Shown: in pieces, positions 48,501 to 56,157 of the stretch
How the letters are laid out: every line of letters starts with the position of its first letter
Numbering within the stretch: position 1 is the first letter of the stretch
Assembly (NCBI RefSeq): GCF_010550245.1
Contig: NZ_JAAGLU010000013.1
Location: 124,001-188,000, forward strand
DNA from: Streptomyces sp. SID12501
Lineage (GTDB): Bacteria; Actinomycetota; Actinomycetes; Streptomycetales; Streptomycetaceae
DNA: 64,000 bases
Direction: 5' to 3'
The notes under the pieces: generated by a model
The model's database searches: none
Told to the model about the DNA's origin: nothing
What the model saw: the letters and a program-made list of their open reading frames with translations, nothing else
Made by a program: the position numbers and the translations under genes

Positions 48501-50148
48501 CGTAACGTGCCAGCGGTGTCGGGCTGTTGCCGGGATCGAGCAGTCGTAGCGCCGTGACCCGGGCGTCGACCGAGTCGACAGCCACGTGGTAACCACCGGA
48601 GTGACGCAGAGCGAGCGGGGCTCCGTCCGCGGCGTACTCGAAGTCGATACGGTTTCCGTTGCGGTCCCACACCGCCCGGATGGGCAAAGTGAACGCGGTG
48701 TCGTGATCGGCGCTCTCCACCGGAGCGAAGAGCCGGGTGATGCCCGACACGGGGTCGGTGACCCTCATGCCACCCGACTGCTCTTCGTCGAACGACAGTG
48801 GCCAGCGTGGCCCTTCCTTCGGCAGGACCTCGCTGTCGCCCTGCGGGGGCGGATAGACCAGGACCATGCCGTCCGCCGTGGCGAACAGCACGCCCTCGTC
48901 GTCGAGTTCGAGCCGTTGGTCGAGCGTGGAGGTCCACGAGGGGCCGAACCAGCGTCCCGAGCGATACGTGGAGACATGCGTCCGGGCCACGGCCAGTCGC
49001 AGTATGCCGGGAAGCAGTACATCCGTCGCCGTCATCAGCATCTCGCCGGAGACCATGTCGACCGGATCGCCGTTCTTGCACCGCCCGCCGGCCGGCTTCC
49101 CCTTGGCAACGGCGTTGTCCGCCTCCTTACGCAGGCCTCGTCTCCCCAGTCCCTTGGCCATGGCCTTGAGGCCGCCCTTGCCCAGCGACTTCATGCCTTT
49201 GGCGAGCCTGCCGACCGTGGTAAGGCCCTTGCCGCCAGGTATGCAGTCCAGCGCGGCGAAACCCACATCCCACAGGGACGCTTGCCCCTTGGAGTACTTG
49301 TAGAGGGTGTCGGCAAGGACGACCAGCGCGGCCACGACCACAATCGCCGCGAGAATCGGCCCCCCGATGATCATCGCGACGACCCCGACGACAGCGACGA
49401 CGATCTTGCACACGGCGACGATGGTGTCCCAGTTGTCGACGAACCAGTCCCCGACGTCCTCCCACCAACTCCGGTTCTGGATACCGGCATCCGACGCCTC
49501 GTCGATCCTCCGCTTCGCCTCACCCGCCGCGTCCTCACGCATCCTGCGCGCGTCCTCAGCCATCTTCTTCGCCGCGTCGAGAGCGGACTGCGCACCGTCC
49601 ACGTCCGACTGGGCGCTGCTCTGGGCCGACTTGGCATGCTGGGCGTCCCGCGTGGCAGCCCGGACCTTCGCCTCGTCCGGCTTCTCGGCGGTCTTACTGC
49701 CCGTCGGATCGTCCTTGTACTTGGCCGACTCCTTCGTGGCCCGCGTCATCCACGAATCAGCGGAGGACAGACGGGACTTGGCCGACGACAGATCCGCCTG
49801 CGCCGCCCGCCCCTTCACCAACGCCCTGTCCGCCAGCGCCTGCGCCCGCTCCAACTTCGGCCAGTAGTCCACCAGCGCGTCACCGCACAGGTCGTACGAC
49901 TTCTTCAGCTTCTTCAGATTCTTGGGCACGTCCGAGAACTCGTCCTGGAACACCTCAGCGGTCTTGCCCGCCCACTCCAGCGTCTCGTTCTCCGACGCCA
50001 TCCCCTTGATCAACCGCAACCCGTCCGCGACATCATCCGCGAAGTCATGCAACGTACGAGCCAGTTGGCGGACGCGGTCCGGATCACCCGGGGTCGGATC
50101 CTTGTCCAGGTCCAGCACGTGCCAGTCCGCCGGCCGGTACCCCGCCAT
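45520..50148 (-). CDS. RHS-repeat polymorphic toxin with T7SS-type N-terminus and nuclease-like tip
   Basis: A 1542-residue protein. Residues 1-220 are a WXG-like hairpin and coiled coil (DPTPGDPDRVRQLARTL, W59-A-G61, then Lys/Ala-rich helices); 228-290 contain hydrophobic helices (IVAVCKIVVAVVGVVAMIIGG...); a DUF6531 domain starts at CKNGDPVDMVSGEML (~360); about 20 YD/RHS repeats follow (TTYRHNERLQLVSVTNALG, TRYGYDPAGNLTTVVRPDG and others); the RHS core ends with GLAPAANDSAYVPNPYRWSDPLGL. The ~160-residue variable tip holds HRTVTYEHLDPVVQHWN and FYNNTDHLEPMEWSENSRGGG, similar in layout to HNH/GH-E nuclease toxins. Immunity gene follows. Secretion route is inferred from the N-terminus. Confidence 0.9.
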   Translation of the reverse strand: MAGYRPADWHVLDLDKDPTPGDPDRVRQLARTLHDFADDVADGLRLIKGMASENETLEWAGKTAEVFQDEFSDVPKNLKKLKKSYDLCGDALVDYWPKLERAQALADRALVKGRAAQADLSSAKSRLSSADSWMTRATKESAKYKDDPTGSKTAEKPDEAKVRAATRDAQHAKSAQSSAQSDVDGAQSALDAAKKMAEDARRMREDAAGEAKRRIDEASDAGIQNRSWWEDVGDWFVDNWDTIVAVCKIVVAVVGVVAMIIGGPILAAIVVVAALVVLADTLYKYSKGQASLWDVGFAALDCIPGGKGLTTVGRLAKGMKSLGKGGLKAMAKGLGRRGLRKEADNAVAKGKPAGGRCKNGDPVDMVSGEMLMTATDVLLPGILRLAVARTHVSTYRSGRWFGPSWTSTLDQRLELDDEGVLFATADGMVLVYPPPQGDSEVLPKEGPRWPLSFDEEQSGGMRVTDPVSGITRLFAPVESADHDTAFTLPIRAVWDRNGNRIDFEYAADGAPLALRHSGGYHVAVDSVDARVTALRLLDPGNSPTPLARYGYENGRLTEILNSSDLPYQLTYDADDRITSWTDRTGSWYRYTYDEAHRVIRGEGIEGILDCTIAYEAEDRSTRYTDSLGRTTTYRHNERLQLVSVTNALGQNVSNEWDRFDRLLSRTDALGRTTRYGYDPAGNLTTVVRPDGAVTEAEYDELRRLVRAVTPGGAEWRHAYDSRGNHVATTTPTGANARYEYDRHGGLTAVIDAVGRISRARCDATGLPVEFTDARGAVSRIQRDALGQVSSFTDGRGRVTHRRTTVEGRMVWRRTPDGSEEHWVWDAEGHLVAQTDSLGRTTTFEVGPFGQVAARGLSDGTAHSFTYDTELNLVEVTAPQDNAWRYWYDAANRLVSETDFGGRSLTYELDAVGLLASRANGAGEAVSFHRDVLGRTVETRYDGVSVSCTYDADGRPTLEAGPDATVERTYSVDGLLLSESIDGRTTTFAYDTLGRRITRRTPTGIESTWTYDDTERSAVLEADGRRIEFDFDDSDRETSRTLPGGVRLSQSWDDASRLAAQTLTRASASNGEEAPLQQRTYLYRPDGALSAVDELTTGTRHFTLDVRGRATAVDARGWQEGYQYDELGNVTRALSPVVEDGDRNRSFVGTRIQHTGRTRYERDAEGRIVRTVRRLLNGQRRIRSYTWNSRSRLVGTTTPDGVSWRYRYDPTGRRVAKQRLTENGSVDDEILFVWDGTRLVEQITRDGSATTWDYIPGTHQPVTQLDRAAPERDARFHAIVTDLSGAPAELVSADGEVVWQQRTTLWGSRLPDNLQTGGTDQVDCPLRFPGQYADDETGWHYNFLRHYDPLTGQYASPDPLGLAPAANDSAYVPNPYRWSDPLGLHWQDPGNGMRFGRDPDLPEGDRAYTRDNQYPSGYRTPTHDYMVENYTDEGRAISGVPRDDDGLRIPRDQLTWRNGNDEMIWNPRANNPEPFHRTVTYEHLDPVVQHWNREGRFSDRPTRNDFYNNTDHLEPMEWSENSRGGGRMTDTFSQDVGDGYSCS

Positions 50149-50476
50149 CCCGCAACCCCCGTCACCCGAACCTCAACGACAACAGTCGTACGCACACGCG
50201 AACTTACTGCGCACAGGTATTCGACGGGAAGTTCGGAAGGGGCAAGGAACTGATCAGAAGCGATGTAGGTCATGCTGTGCGGCGCAGAGGGAGGTGAAGA
50301 TCACGTCCACTTGTGGAGGTGTCAGGTGCGGGGCCTGACCGTCGAGCCGAAGGGGCATGTATGGCGACCAGTCCTTTGCCGTTGCCACAGCGCAACCTTG
50401 GTCGCCTGGCGGAACCACCGGGCCCACCGATACCGTCTTGACTTTGCCAGCACTTCTGTCTCACGGGGAGTCCACC
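50149..50476. other. 328-bp divergent promoter region
   Basis: It separates the RHS toxin (minus) from the lipoprotein/secreted pair (plus) and must contain both promoters. A TTGACTT at 50435 on the plus strand could be a -35 element, but no clear -10 box was identified. No gene recognised. Confidence 0.45.
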
Positions 50477-51133
50477 TTGAAGCGCCGCTCTTTGCCCGTT
50501 GCTGCCGCGCTCGTCGCGTCCGCTGCCCTGCTGTTGACTGCCTGTGGCGGCGACGACAGCGGATCGAAGGACAACGACAAGATCGCCGGGGCCGACACCG
50601 GTAGCGAGACCCCGGCATCGCCGACGGCGTCCGCCTCCGCCGCCTCAGCCGACCGGCCCAAGATCGAGCTGCCGTCCGATCTGGCGTACACCTTCACGCC
50701 GGAGGGGACCGGTGACGCCGTCAAGGACGCCGTCCTCAAGGACAACGCCGAGATGATCCGTGCACTCGACGCAGCCATCGTCGCCCAGAATCCTCGACTT
50801 CCCGCCCTGGAGTTCTACACGGAGGGCGAAGGGGCCGTGGCTGCCCAGCAGTGGGTGAAGGCGTTCACGGATGCCAAGTGGACGGTTACCGGCACCGTGC
50901 GTTACTTCGACCGCCAGGTCACCATCAGTTCCAAGGAAAGCGCTTCGCTGACCTACTGCGCCGATGAGAGCAAGGGCTTCAGCAAAGTCATCAAGACCAA
51001 CGAGATCAAGAAGACGCCTGTCAGCAAAGACAGTTATGTCGCCTACGGCGTCCAAGTTCAGAAGAACAAGGATGGCGTGTGGGAAACCTTGAAAATTCAG
51101 TCCACCCGTGGAGCTGACGGGTGCCAGCCGTGA
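50477..51133 (+). CDS. Lipoprotein, copy B of the paralogous pair
   Basis: A 218-residue lipoprotein: KRRSLPVAAALVASAALLLTAC lipobox region (cysteine after LLLTA), the DNDKIAGADTGSE linker shared with copy A at 27490-28146, then LPSDLAYTFTPEGTGDAVKDAVL, QQWVKAFTDAKWTVTGTVRYF, ASLTYCADESKGFS and a C-terminal GADGCQP. The TTG at 50477 is the only sensible start and has GGGGAG six bases upstream. It overlaps the secreted-protein gene by 13 bases, exactly as in copy A. Divergent from the RHS toxin. Confidence 0.85.
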   Translation: MKRRSLPVAAALVASAALLLTACGGDDSGSKDNDKIAGADTGSETPASPTASASAASADRPKIELPSDLAYTFTPEGTGDAVKDAVLKDNAEMIRALDAAIVAQNPRLPALEFYTEGEGAVAAQQWVKAFTDAKWTVTGTVRYFDRQVTISSKESASLTYCADESKGFSKVIKTNEIKKTPVSKDSYVAYGVQVQKNKDGVWETLKIQSTRGADGCQP

Positions 51134-52164
51134 CGCGAATCGTCAGACTTGCCATAACCGTGCTGGTCGCAGGAGCTATCTGCGTGTCCGTGGCCCCGTC
51201 CGCCATGGCGAACAAGACTCCTCCTAGCGGAGGGTCAGTCGGCAACGGCCCGGGCCCTTCAGGTGGACTCGACGGCGACGCGCTCACCGCGACCGCCGGA
51301 GCCGTCGTCTACGACCGTTCCAAGAACGGGTCCGGGCAGTCGGCCGGTCCCGTCGCCGCGACAAGTGGCTGGACGCCGCCCGCTTGCTGGTATGCCCCGA
51401 CGTACAGCCCCGAAGAGCTCGAGAAGGTCAAGGTGCCGGTCTGGGAGGCGGGGTCGACGGGGAACGAGTGGGATACCGAGCAGCGGAAGAAGTACCTCAA
51501 CGAGGACGACCACACGAAGGACTTCAACAAGGACAAGGCCGGCGACGGCTACTGGTGGGGCTCGTACGTCAACAAGTCCTTCCCGCCGGGCTGGGACTCC
51601 TGCAAGGAAGACTACTTCTGGGTCGACACCGGCGACGCCCCGCCCGCCGACATCGACAACGTCATCACCCCGGCAATTCTCGCCGGACTCGCCTACAACG
51701 AGATCCGCGTCCCCTCCACCAAGGTCACCCTCGCCCCCGCCGGCCCCACCAAAGTGAACCTTCCCACCTGGGCCTGGCTGGACGCGGCGCAGTTCAAGCC
51801 CGTCTCCGTGACCGCGTCCGTTCCGGTTCTGGGGATGACGGCCACCACCGTCGCCGAACCCGTCTCTCTCAGGATCGAGCCCGGTACCGCCGACGCGCAG
51901 GTCTACCCCGCGTCCGGCGTCTGCACGTTCGTCAACGGGCGTATCGGGGAGCCGTACGCCACCGGGAAGGCCAACCAGACCCCGCCCTGCGGTGTGAAGT
52001 ACCTGCGCTCCTCCGGCGACGGGACCTACCCCCTCCGCGCCACCATCACCTGGAAGATCCACTGGACCGGTACGGGTGTCAACAACCCGCAGCCCCTGCC
52101 CGACGGTGAGTTCGGGGCCGAGCAGGCCGTCGTCGTTCAGGAGATCCAGGCCGTCAACCGCTGA
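51121..52164 (+). CDS. Secreted hypothetical protein, copy B of the paralogous pair
   Basis: A 347-residue exported protein with a signal peptide (LAITVLVAGAICVSVAPSAMA, cut before NKTPP). Motifs shared with copy A: SGWTPPACWYAP, VPSTKVTLAPAGPTKVNLPTWAWLD, IEPGTADAQVYPASGVCTF, TPPCGVKYLRSSGDG, WKIHWTGTG and the ending VVVQEIQAVNR. The GTG at 51121 has GGAG seven bases upstream; a GTG at 51130 would make a GTGA overlap. The pair is next to an RHS toxin here and upstream of WXG-type genes in copy A, so a shared role in toxin export or surface presentation is a reasonable hypothesis. Confidence 0.82.
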   Translation: MPAVTRIVRLAITVLVAGAICVSVAPSAMANKTPPSGGSVGNGPGPSGGLDGDALTATAGAVVYDRSKNGSGQSAGPVAATSGWTPPACWYAPTYSPEELEKVKVPVWEAGSTGNEWDTEQRKKYLNEDDHTKDFNKDKAGDGYWWGSYVNKSFPPGWDSCKEDYFWVDTGDAPPADIDNVITPAILAGLAYNEIRVPSTKVTLAPAGPTKVNLPTWAWLDAAQFKPVSVTASVPVLGMTATTVAEPVSLRIEPGTADAQVYPASGVCTFVNGRIGEPYATGKANQTPPCGVKYLRSSGDGTYPLRATITWKIHWTGTGVNNPQPLPDGEFGAEQAVVVQEIQAVNR

Positions 52165-52455
52165 GCCGACTCTCCGGTCGGCGCCAACCCGTACTTCGCC
52201 GCCGCCTCTCGCGGCAGCGTCGCCCACATGCGCGTCCCGCCGCCCGGTTCGCGGGACGCGCCGAAGCCCCAGTCACCCTCGCGGGCCAGGACCCGCAGGG
52301 AGGCTCGGCGGCGGGTGTCACACGCTGCCGCGAGGTTCGGCCGGGTTTGGGGCGGGTGGCTGTCGTAGACGATCACTCGGAGTGTTACGGCGCGACAGCG
52401 GAGGGCCGGGTAGAAGTCCAGGGACTCCGTGAACTGGCATGCCGTCGCGGCGAGT
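52137..52455 (-). pseudogene. Truncated HATPase (RsbW-like) gene
   Basis: The minus strand encodes ATACQFTESLDFYPALRCRA, TLRVIVYDSHPP, LAAACDTRRRASLRVLAREGDWGFGASREPGGGTRMWATLPR, which matches the C-terminal two thirds of the intact HATPase protein at 29184-29699. The N-terminal part (before CACRFTT of the intact copy) is missing; what precedes is unrelated sequence that begins with a DUF397 remnant. The reading frame overlaps the end of the secreted-protein gene by 28 bases. Confidence 0.85.
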
Positions 52456-52481
52456 AGCCGGTGCCGAGGACGCTCATCCTC

Positions 52482-52517
52482 GACATAAAGGCGGGGAAAG
52501 CCGACCACCTCCTCTGA
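52482..52517 (+). pseudogene. Last 11 codons of a deleted DUF397 gene
   Basis: The plus strand reads DIKAGKADHLL-stop, against DIKAGKADHLV-stop at the end of the intact DUF397 gene (31016-31051). The nucleotide match is close as well. It abuts the truncated HATPase gene in the same relative orientation as in the intact triad at 29.2-31.05 kb, so the XRE gene and most of both flanking genes were lost by one deletion. Confidence 0.8.
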
Positions 52518-52652
52518 ACACCTGATCCTCAGATCCTCTGAATCAGCACCCGTATCCCTGCAACATTTCCCCCTGCCCATCGCGTCAATGAGGTGTGTAC
52601 ACACCACGCGCCCACGACCTGAGCGCGGCGCAGCAGGCAACAGGGGGAACGT

Positions 52653-53165
52653 ATGAGAAAGGTCCGCGCGGACGAGTACGCGGAGTTCGCGGTGGCGCGC
52701 GCGGGGCATCTGTACCGCTCCGCGTGTCTGCTCACCGCCGGGGACACATACCTCGCCGAGGACCTGGTGCAGGAGACGCTCGGGCGGTTGTACGTCAACT
52801 GGGGGCGCGTCTCCCGGGCGAGCAACCCCGCGGGGTACGCGCAGACCGTGCTCACCCGCACCTTTCTCACGCATCTGCGGCGTCGCAGCAGTACCGAGCG
52901 GGCCACCCACGTGCTGCCCGAGCTGCCCGCCCTCTCCGCCGGAGCCGACGTGACCATGCGGCTCACCCTCATCGAGGCGCTGGCCCAACTCCCGCCCAAA
53001 GACCGGGCGGTGGTCGTCCTGCGCTACTGGGAGGACCGTTCCATCGAGGAGACGGCGAGCGCGATGAACGTCAGCTCGGCCGCCGTACGCAGCCGTTGTG
53101 TCCGTGCACTCGCCCGGCTGCGCGCGCTCCTCGGCGAAGAACTCAGTGAGTACGCGACCCGCTGA
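52653..53165 (+). CDS. SigE family ECF RNA polymerase sigma factor
   Basis: A 170-residue ECF sigma factor. Region 2 spans RADEYAEFAVARAGHLYRSACLLTAGDTYLAEDLVQETLGRLYVNW and region 4 spans LIEALAQLPPKDRAVVVLRYWEDRSIEETASAMNVSSAAVRSRCVRALARLRALL. This is the SigE-like (SigE70) group common in Streptomyces. ATG at 52653 preceded by GGGGGAACGT. The next gene encodes a membrane protein with an N-terminal cytoplasmic part that may be the regulator. Confidence 0.92.
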   Translation: MRKVRADEYAEFAVARAGHLYRSACLLTAGDTYLAEDLVQETLGRLYVNWGRVSRASNPAGYAQTVLTRTFLTHLRRRSSTERATHVLPELPALSAGADVTMRLTLIEALAQLPPKDRAVVVLRYWEDRSIEETASAMNVSSAAVRSRCVRALARLRALLGEELSEYATR

Positions 53166-53278
53166 CGTCCGCCCTCCTTCTCCCCCTCTCCCTGCTCCCG
53201 CGCCCTCCCTCGTCCCGCCTCGCTCCTCTCTCCGTTCCGGTACGCGACTCCCTTACACAGCAGAAGTGGTGGTTCCCC

Positions 53279-54580
53279 ATGCCCGTTGAACATCGAGACG
53301 ACCAGTTCGAGGACCGACTCGGCGCCGCCCTGCGCAACGCCGGCGGTGCCTTCGACGCCGATCGTGCCGCCCTCGTCGCCGGCGGTGAGTCCCGAGGGCG
53401 CCGGCTCCGAATGCGCCGCCGGACCGCTGTCGTGAGCGGCGCCGCCGCGATCGCGCTGGTGGGGGTGGGCGGCGCGCTGGTCGCGCCCTGGGGCGGCGAC
53501 GGGACCGGACAGCGGGCTGTGGGGGCCGGTGGGACGACAGTCGGACCCGGCGACGCCAGCAGCACTCCCACTCCGACCGCCGCTCCGTCCCCCGTCTCCG
53601 GTGCCCAACTGCTCAGCACCCTCAAGGAGTTGCTTCCCGAGGGGAAGTACAGCGAGGAGTTGGCGCGTGGCACCAACTCGGAACGAGGGCCGTCTGTGTA
53701 TGCCGTGTACGACGACGGGAAGGGCGCCTCGGCCCTGGCCGTCGGCTTCAACCGATTCGAGCCGGGGAGCGTGCAGGCCCGGCAGGCGACCGAGTGCCCG
53801 GACTCCGCGTTCACCCCGTACGACGACTGTACGAGGACTACGCTGCCCGGCGGCGCACTGCTCAAGATCGTCAAGGGGTACGAGTATCCGGACCGCCGCG
53901 TGGACACGAAGATGTGGACGGCGACCCTCCTCACAGCCGACGGAGCGTCCGTGTCGGTGACCGAGTGGAACGCCGCCGCCCAGAAGGGCTCGCCCATCAG
54001 CCGTCCCGAACCTCCGATGTCCAGCAGCCAGTTGAAGACCTTCGTCACCGACCCGGCGTGGCTCAGGGTTGTCAACGCCATTCCCCCGGACCCGGCGACA
54101 GAGACCCCGTCGGCGCCGAGCCAGACTCCGGGGGTCGACAGCGGCAGCATCGTGGCCACACTCACCGACCTGCTCCCGAACCACCTCGTGGTGGTCGCCA
54201 AGAGCGGCGAGGGGACCGAGTTCGGCTATGTCGTCGTCGACGACGGCAAGGGCAAGAGCTTCGTCCAGATCAATGTGCAGCCCAACATGGGTGACGTCGA
54301 GGGCGAGCTCTTCGGCGCGGGCTCGGGCGCCGTGACTCTGCCCGACGGCATCAAGGTCGTCGTCCGTCAGGGCGCCGGCGACGACAAGGGCAAGGGGCTC
54401 GTGATGCGGACCGCCGACGCCATCTGGCCCGACGGTCTGCGGGTGGTCGTCAGCGCCTTCAACTCCGCCAGCCAGATCACCGGCCCGACCCGGGAGAATC
54501 CCGCCCTCACCCTCGACCAGCTCAAGGCGATCGCCACCGACTCGAAGTGGCCGGGGCTGCTGCCACCGCCCCCGAACTGA
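53279..54580 (+). CDS. Membrane protein with duplicated outer domain, next to the sigma factor
   Basis: A 433-residue protein: 45 cytoplasmic residues (QFEDRLGAALRNAGGAFDADRAALVAGG), one membrane helix (AVVSGAAAIALVGVGGALVAP), and two similar outer domains, one at ~105-255 (QLLSTLKELLPEGKYSEELARGT, YAVYDDGKGASALAVGFN) and one at ~290-425 (IVATLTDLLPNHLVVVAKSGEGTEF, YVVVDDGKGKSFVQINVQ). The layout is like the membrane anti-sigma-type partners of SigE70 factors. It begins 113 bp after the sigma gene; ATG at 53279. Confidence 0.78.
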   Translation: MPVEHRDDQFEDRLGAALRNAGGAFDADRAALVAGGESRGRRLRMRRRTAVVSGAAAIALVGVGGALVAPWGGDGTGQRAVGAGGTTVGPGDASSTPTPTAAPSPVSGAQLLSTLKELLPEGKYSEELARGTNSERGPSVYAVYDDGKGASALAVGFNRFEPGSVQARQATECPDSAFTPYDDCTRTTLPGGALLKIVKGYEYPDRRVDTKMWTATLLTADGASVSVTEWNAAAQKGSPISRPEPPMSSSQLKTFVTDPAWLRVVNAIPPDPATETPSAPSQTPGVDSGSIVATLTDLLPNHLVVVAKSGEGTEFGYVVVDDGKGKSFVQINVQPNMGDVEGELFGAGSGAVTLPDGIKVVVRQGAGDDKGKGLVMRTADAIWPDGLRVVVSAFNSASQITGPTRENPALTLDQLKAIATDSKWPGLLPPPPN

Positions 54581-54621
54581 GCCTGCGTCAAAGGGCTCTG
54601 GGCGCTGGATGGGCGAGGGGA

Positions 54622-55947
54622 TCAGAAGAACTCCGACCACGGCTGGTCCCAGATCTGTTTCACGCAGAGCACCAGGAACAGCAGGCCCGCGATCACCAGC
54701 ATCGCGTTGCTCAGCAGCCGGTTGCGCCATTCGGCGGGTGTGCGGGAGGAGTTGAGCAGGACCAGCAGGGTGCCGGCCAGGAAGGGGAGGAAGGCCGCGC
54801 CCAGGACTCCGTACAGGATGATCAGGCGGAAGGGCTGGCCCTGGAAGAGCAGGACGATGGGCGGGAAGGTCAGCCACAGCAGGTAGGCCCGGAACGGCCA
54901 CGATCGTTCGCGGGCGCCCGAGGCGACCTCCTCGCCCGTCGTCCGAGTTCCGCGGAAGCGTTCCACGAAGTCCGCGAACATCAGGCTCACGCCGTGCCAG
55001 ACGCCGATCAGTGAGGTGTAGGAGGTGGCGAAGAAGCCGATCAGGAAGAATTTCGCGGTCGCCGTGCCGTACTTGTCCTCCAGGATGTCGCTCAGCTGGA
55101 TCAGGCCCTTGTCGCCGCTCGCGATCGACACATTGGCCGAATGCAGCAACTCCGCGCCCACGAACAGCATCGACACCACGAAGATGCCCGTCGTCACGTA
55201 CGCGACGCGGTTGTCGAGGCGCATCACCTTCATCCAGCCGGTGTTCGTCCAGCCCTTCGCGTTGACCCAGTAGCCGTACGCCGCAAGGGTGATGGTGCCG
55301 CCCACGCCGCCGACCAGGCCCAGCGTGTTGAGGATCGAGTCCTTCTCGTCGGGGAGGACGGGCAGCAGGCCGGCGAAGGCGTCCCCGAGGTTCGGGGTGA
55401 CCCGGATCGCCAGGTAGACCGTGACGACGAACATCACGCCCACCAGCACGGTCATGACCTTCTCGAAGACCTCGTACTTGTTGAACCAGACGAAGACCAG
55501 GCCGGACAACCCGCACAGGACCGCCCACGCCTTGAGGTCCATGACGTCCGGGAACAGCGCCTGGAGCGGCAGCGCGCTCGACGACATCGCCGCCGCGCCG
55601 TAGACGAAGCCCCAGATCACGACGTACGCGACGAAGAAGTACGTCGTCCAGCGGCCGAGGCTGGCCCAGCCGTCGAAGAGGGTACGGCCGGTGGAGAGGT
55701 GCCAGCGGCCGGCCGCCTCGGCGAGGGAGATCTTGACCAGGCAGCCGAGTACGGCGGCCCACAGGAGGGTGTAGCCGAAGTTGCTGCCGGCGATGAGCGT
55801 CGCCACCAGGTCGCCGGCGCCGACGCCGGTCGCCGCGACGACGATCCCCGGGCCGATGTACTTCCAACTGGACTTACGGGGAGTTGAGTTGGGGCCTGGG
55901 GCGTCTGTGGCCCCTGTTTCCGTGGTGTTCCCTGTGGTGTCCGCCAT
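54622..55947 (-). CDS. NRAMP-related transporter lacking the DPGN motif
   Basis: A 441-residue protein with 11 to 12 membrane helices of the NRAMP/LeuT fold: GPGIVVAATGVGAGDLVATLIAGSNFGYTLLWAAVLG is helix 1, where true metal transporters have MDPGN and here GVGAGD is found. The helix-6 metal-binding motif (MPHN-type) is not visible; the region reads TLAAYGYWVNAKGW. So it belongs to the NRAMP-like proteins that do not carry the classical divalent-metal site. Start ATG 55947 (MADTTGN). Divergent from the carboxypeptidase gene. Confidence 0.82.
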   Translation of the reverse strand: MADTTGNTTETGATDAPGPNSTPRKSSWKYIGPGIVVAATGVGAGDLVATLIAGSNFGYTLLWAAVLGCLVKISLAEAAGRWHLSTGRTLFDGWASLGRWTTYFFVAYVVIWGFVYGAAAMSSSALPLQALFPDVMDLKAWAVLCGLSGLVFVWFNKYEVFEKVMTVLVGVMFVVTVYLAIRVTPNLGDAFAGLLPVLPDEKDSILNTLGLVGGVGGTITLAAYGYWVNAKGWTNTGWMKVMRLDNRVAYVTTGIFVVSMLFVGAELLHSANVSIASGDKGLIQLSDILEDKYGTATAKFFLIGFFATSYTSLIGVWHGVSLMFADFVERFRGTRTTGEEVASGARERSWPFRAYLLWLTFPPIVLLFQGQPFRLIILYGVLGAAFLPFLAGTLLVLLNSSRTPAEWRNRLLSNAMLVIAGLLFLVLCVKQIWDQPWSEFF

Positions 55948-56157
55948 GTGCGCAAAGAAAGCGCAAAGAGGCCGGAGCGCACAAGAGGGCGTCAGCCGGT
56001 TCACGCCATCACCCTTTTAGGCGCTCTTGACCTGGCCATGTCATAGCCGGACGATGGCGCCACACCCGCATCAGTCCGTCGCACCGAAGAACCACCCCCC
56101 GCTCCACTCCCCCAGCTTCCGGAGACCCCGGAACTCCCGGAGAAATCAGGAGACTTC

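Noticed and set aside
53024..55867. 947-codon minus-strand open frame spanning the sigma factor, membrane protein and transporter
   Set aside because: It crosses genes on both strands and only reads an alternative frame of the transporter at one end.
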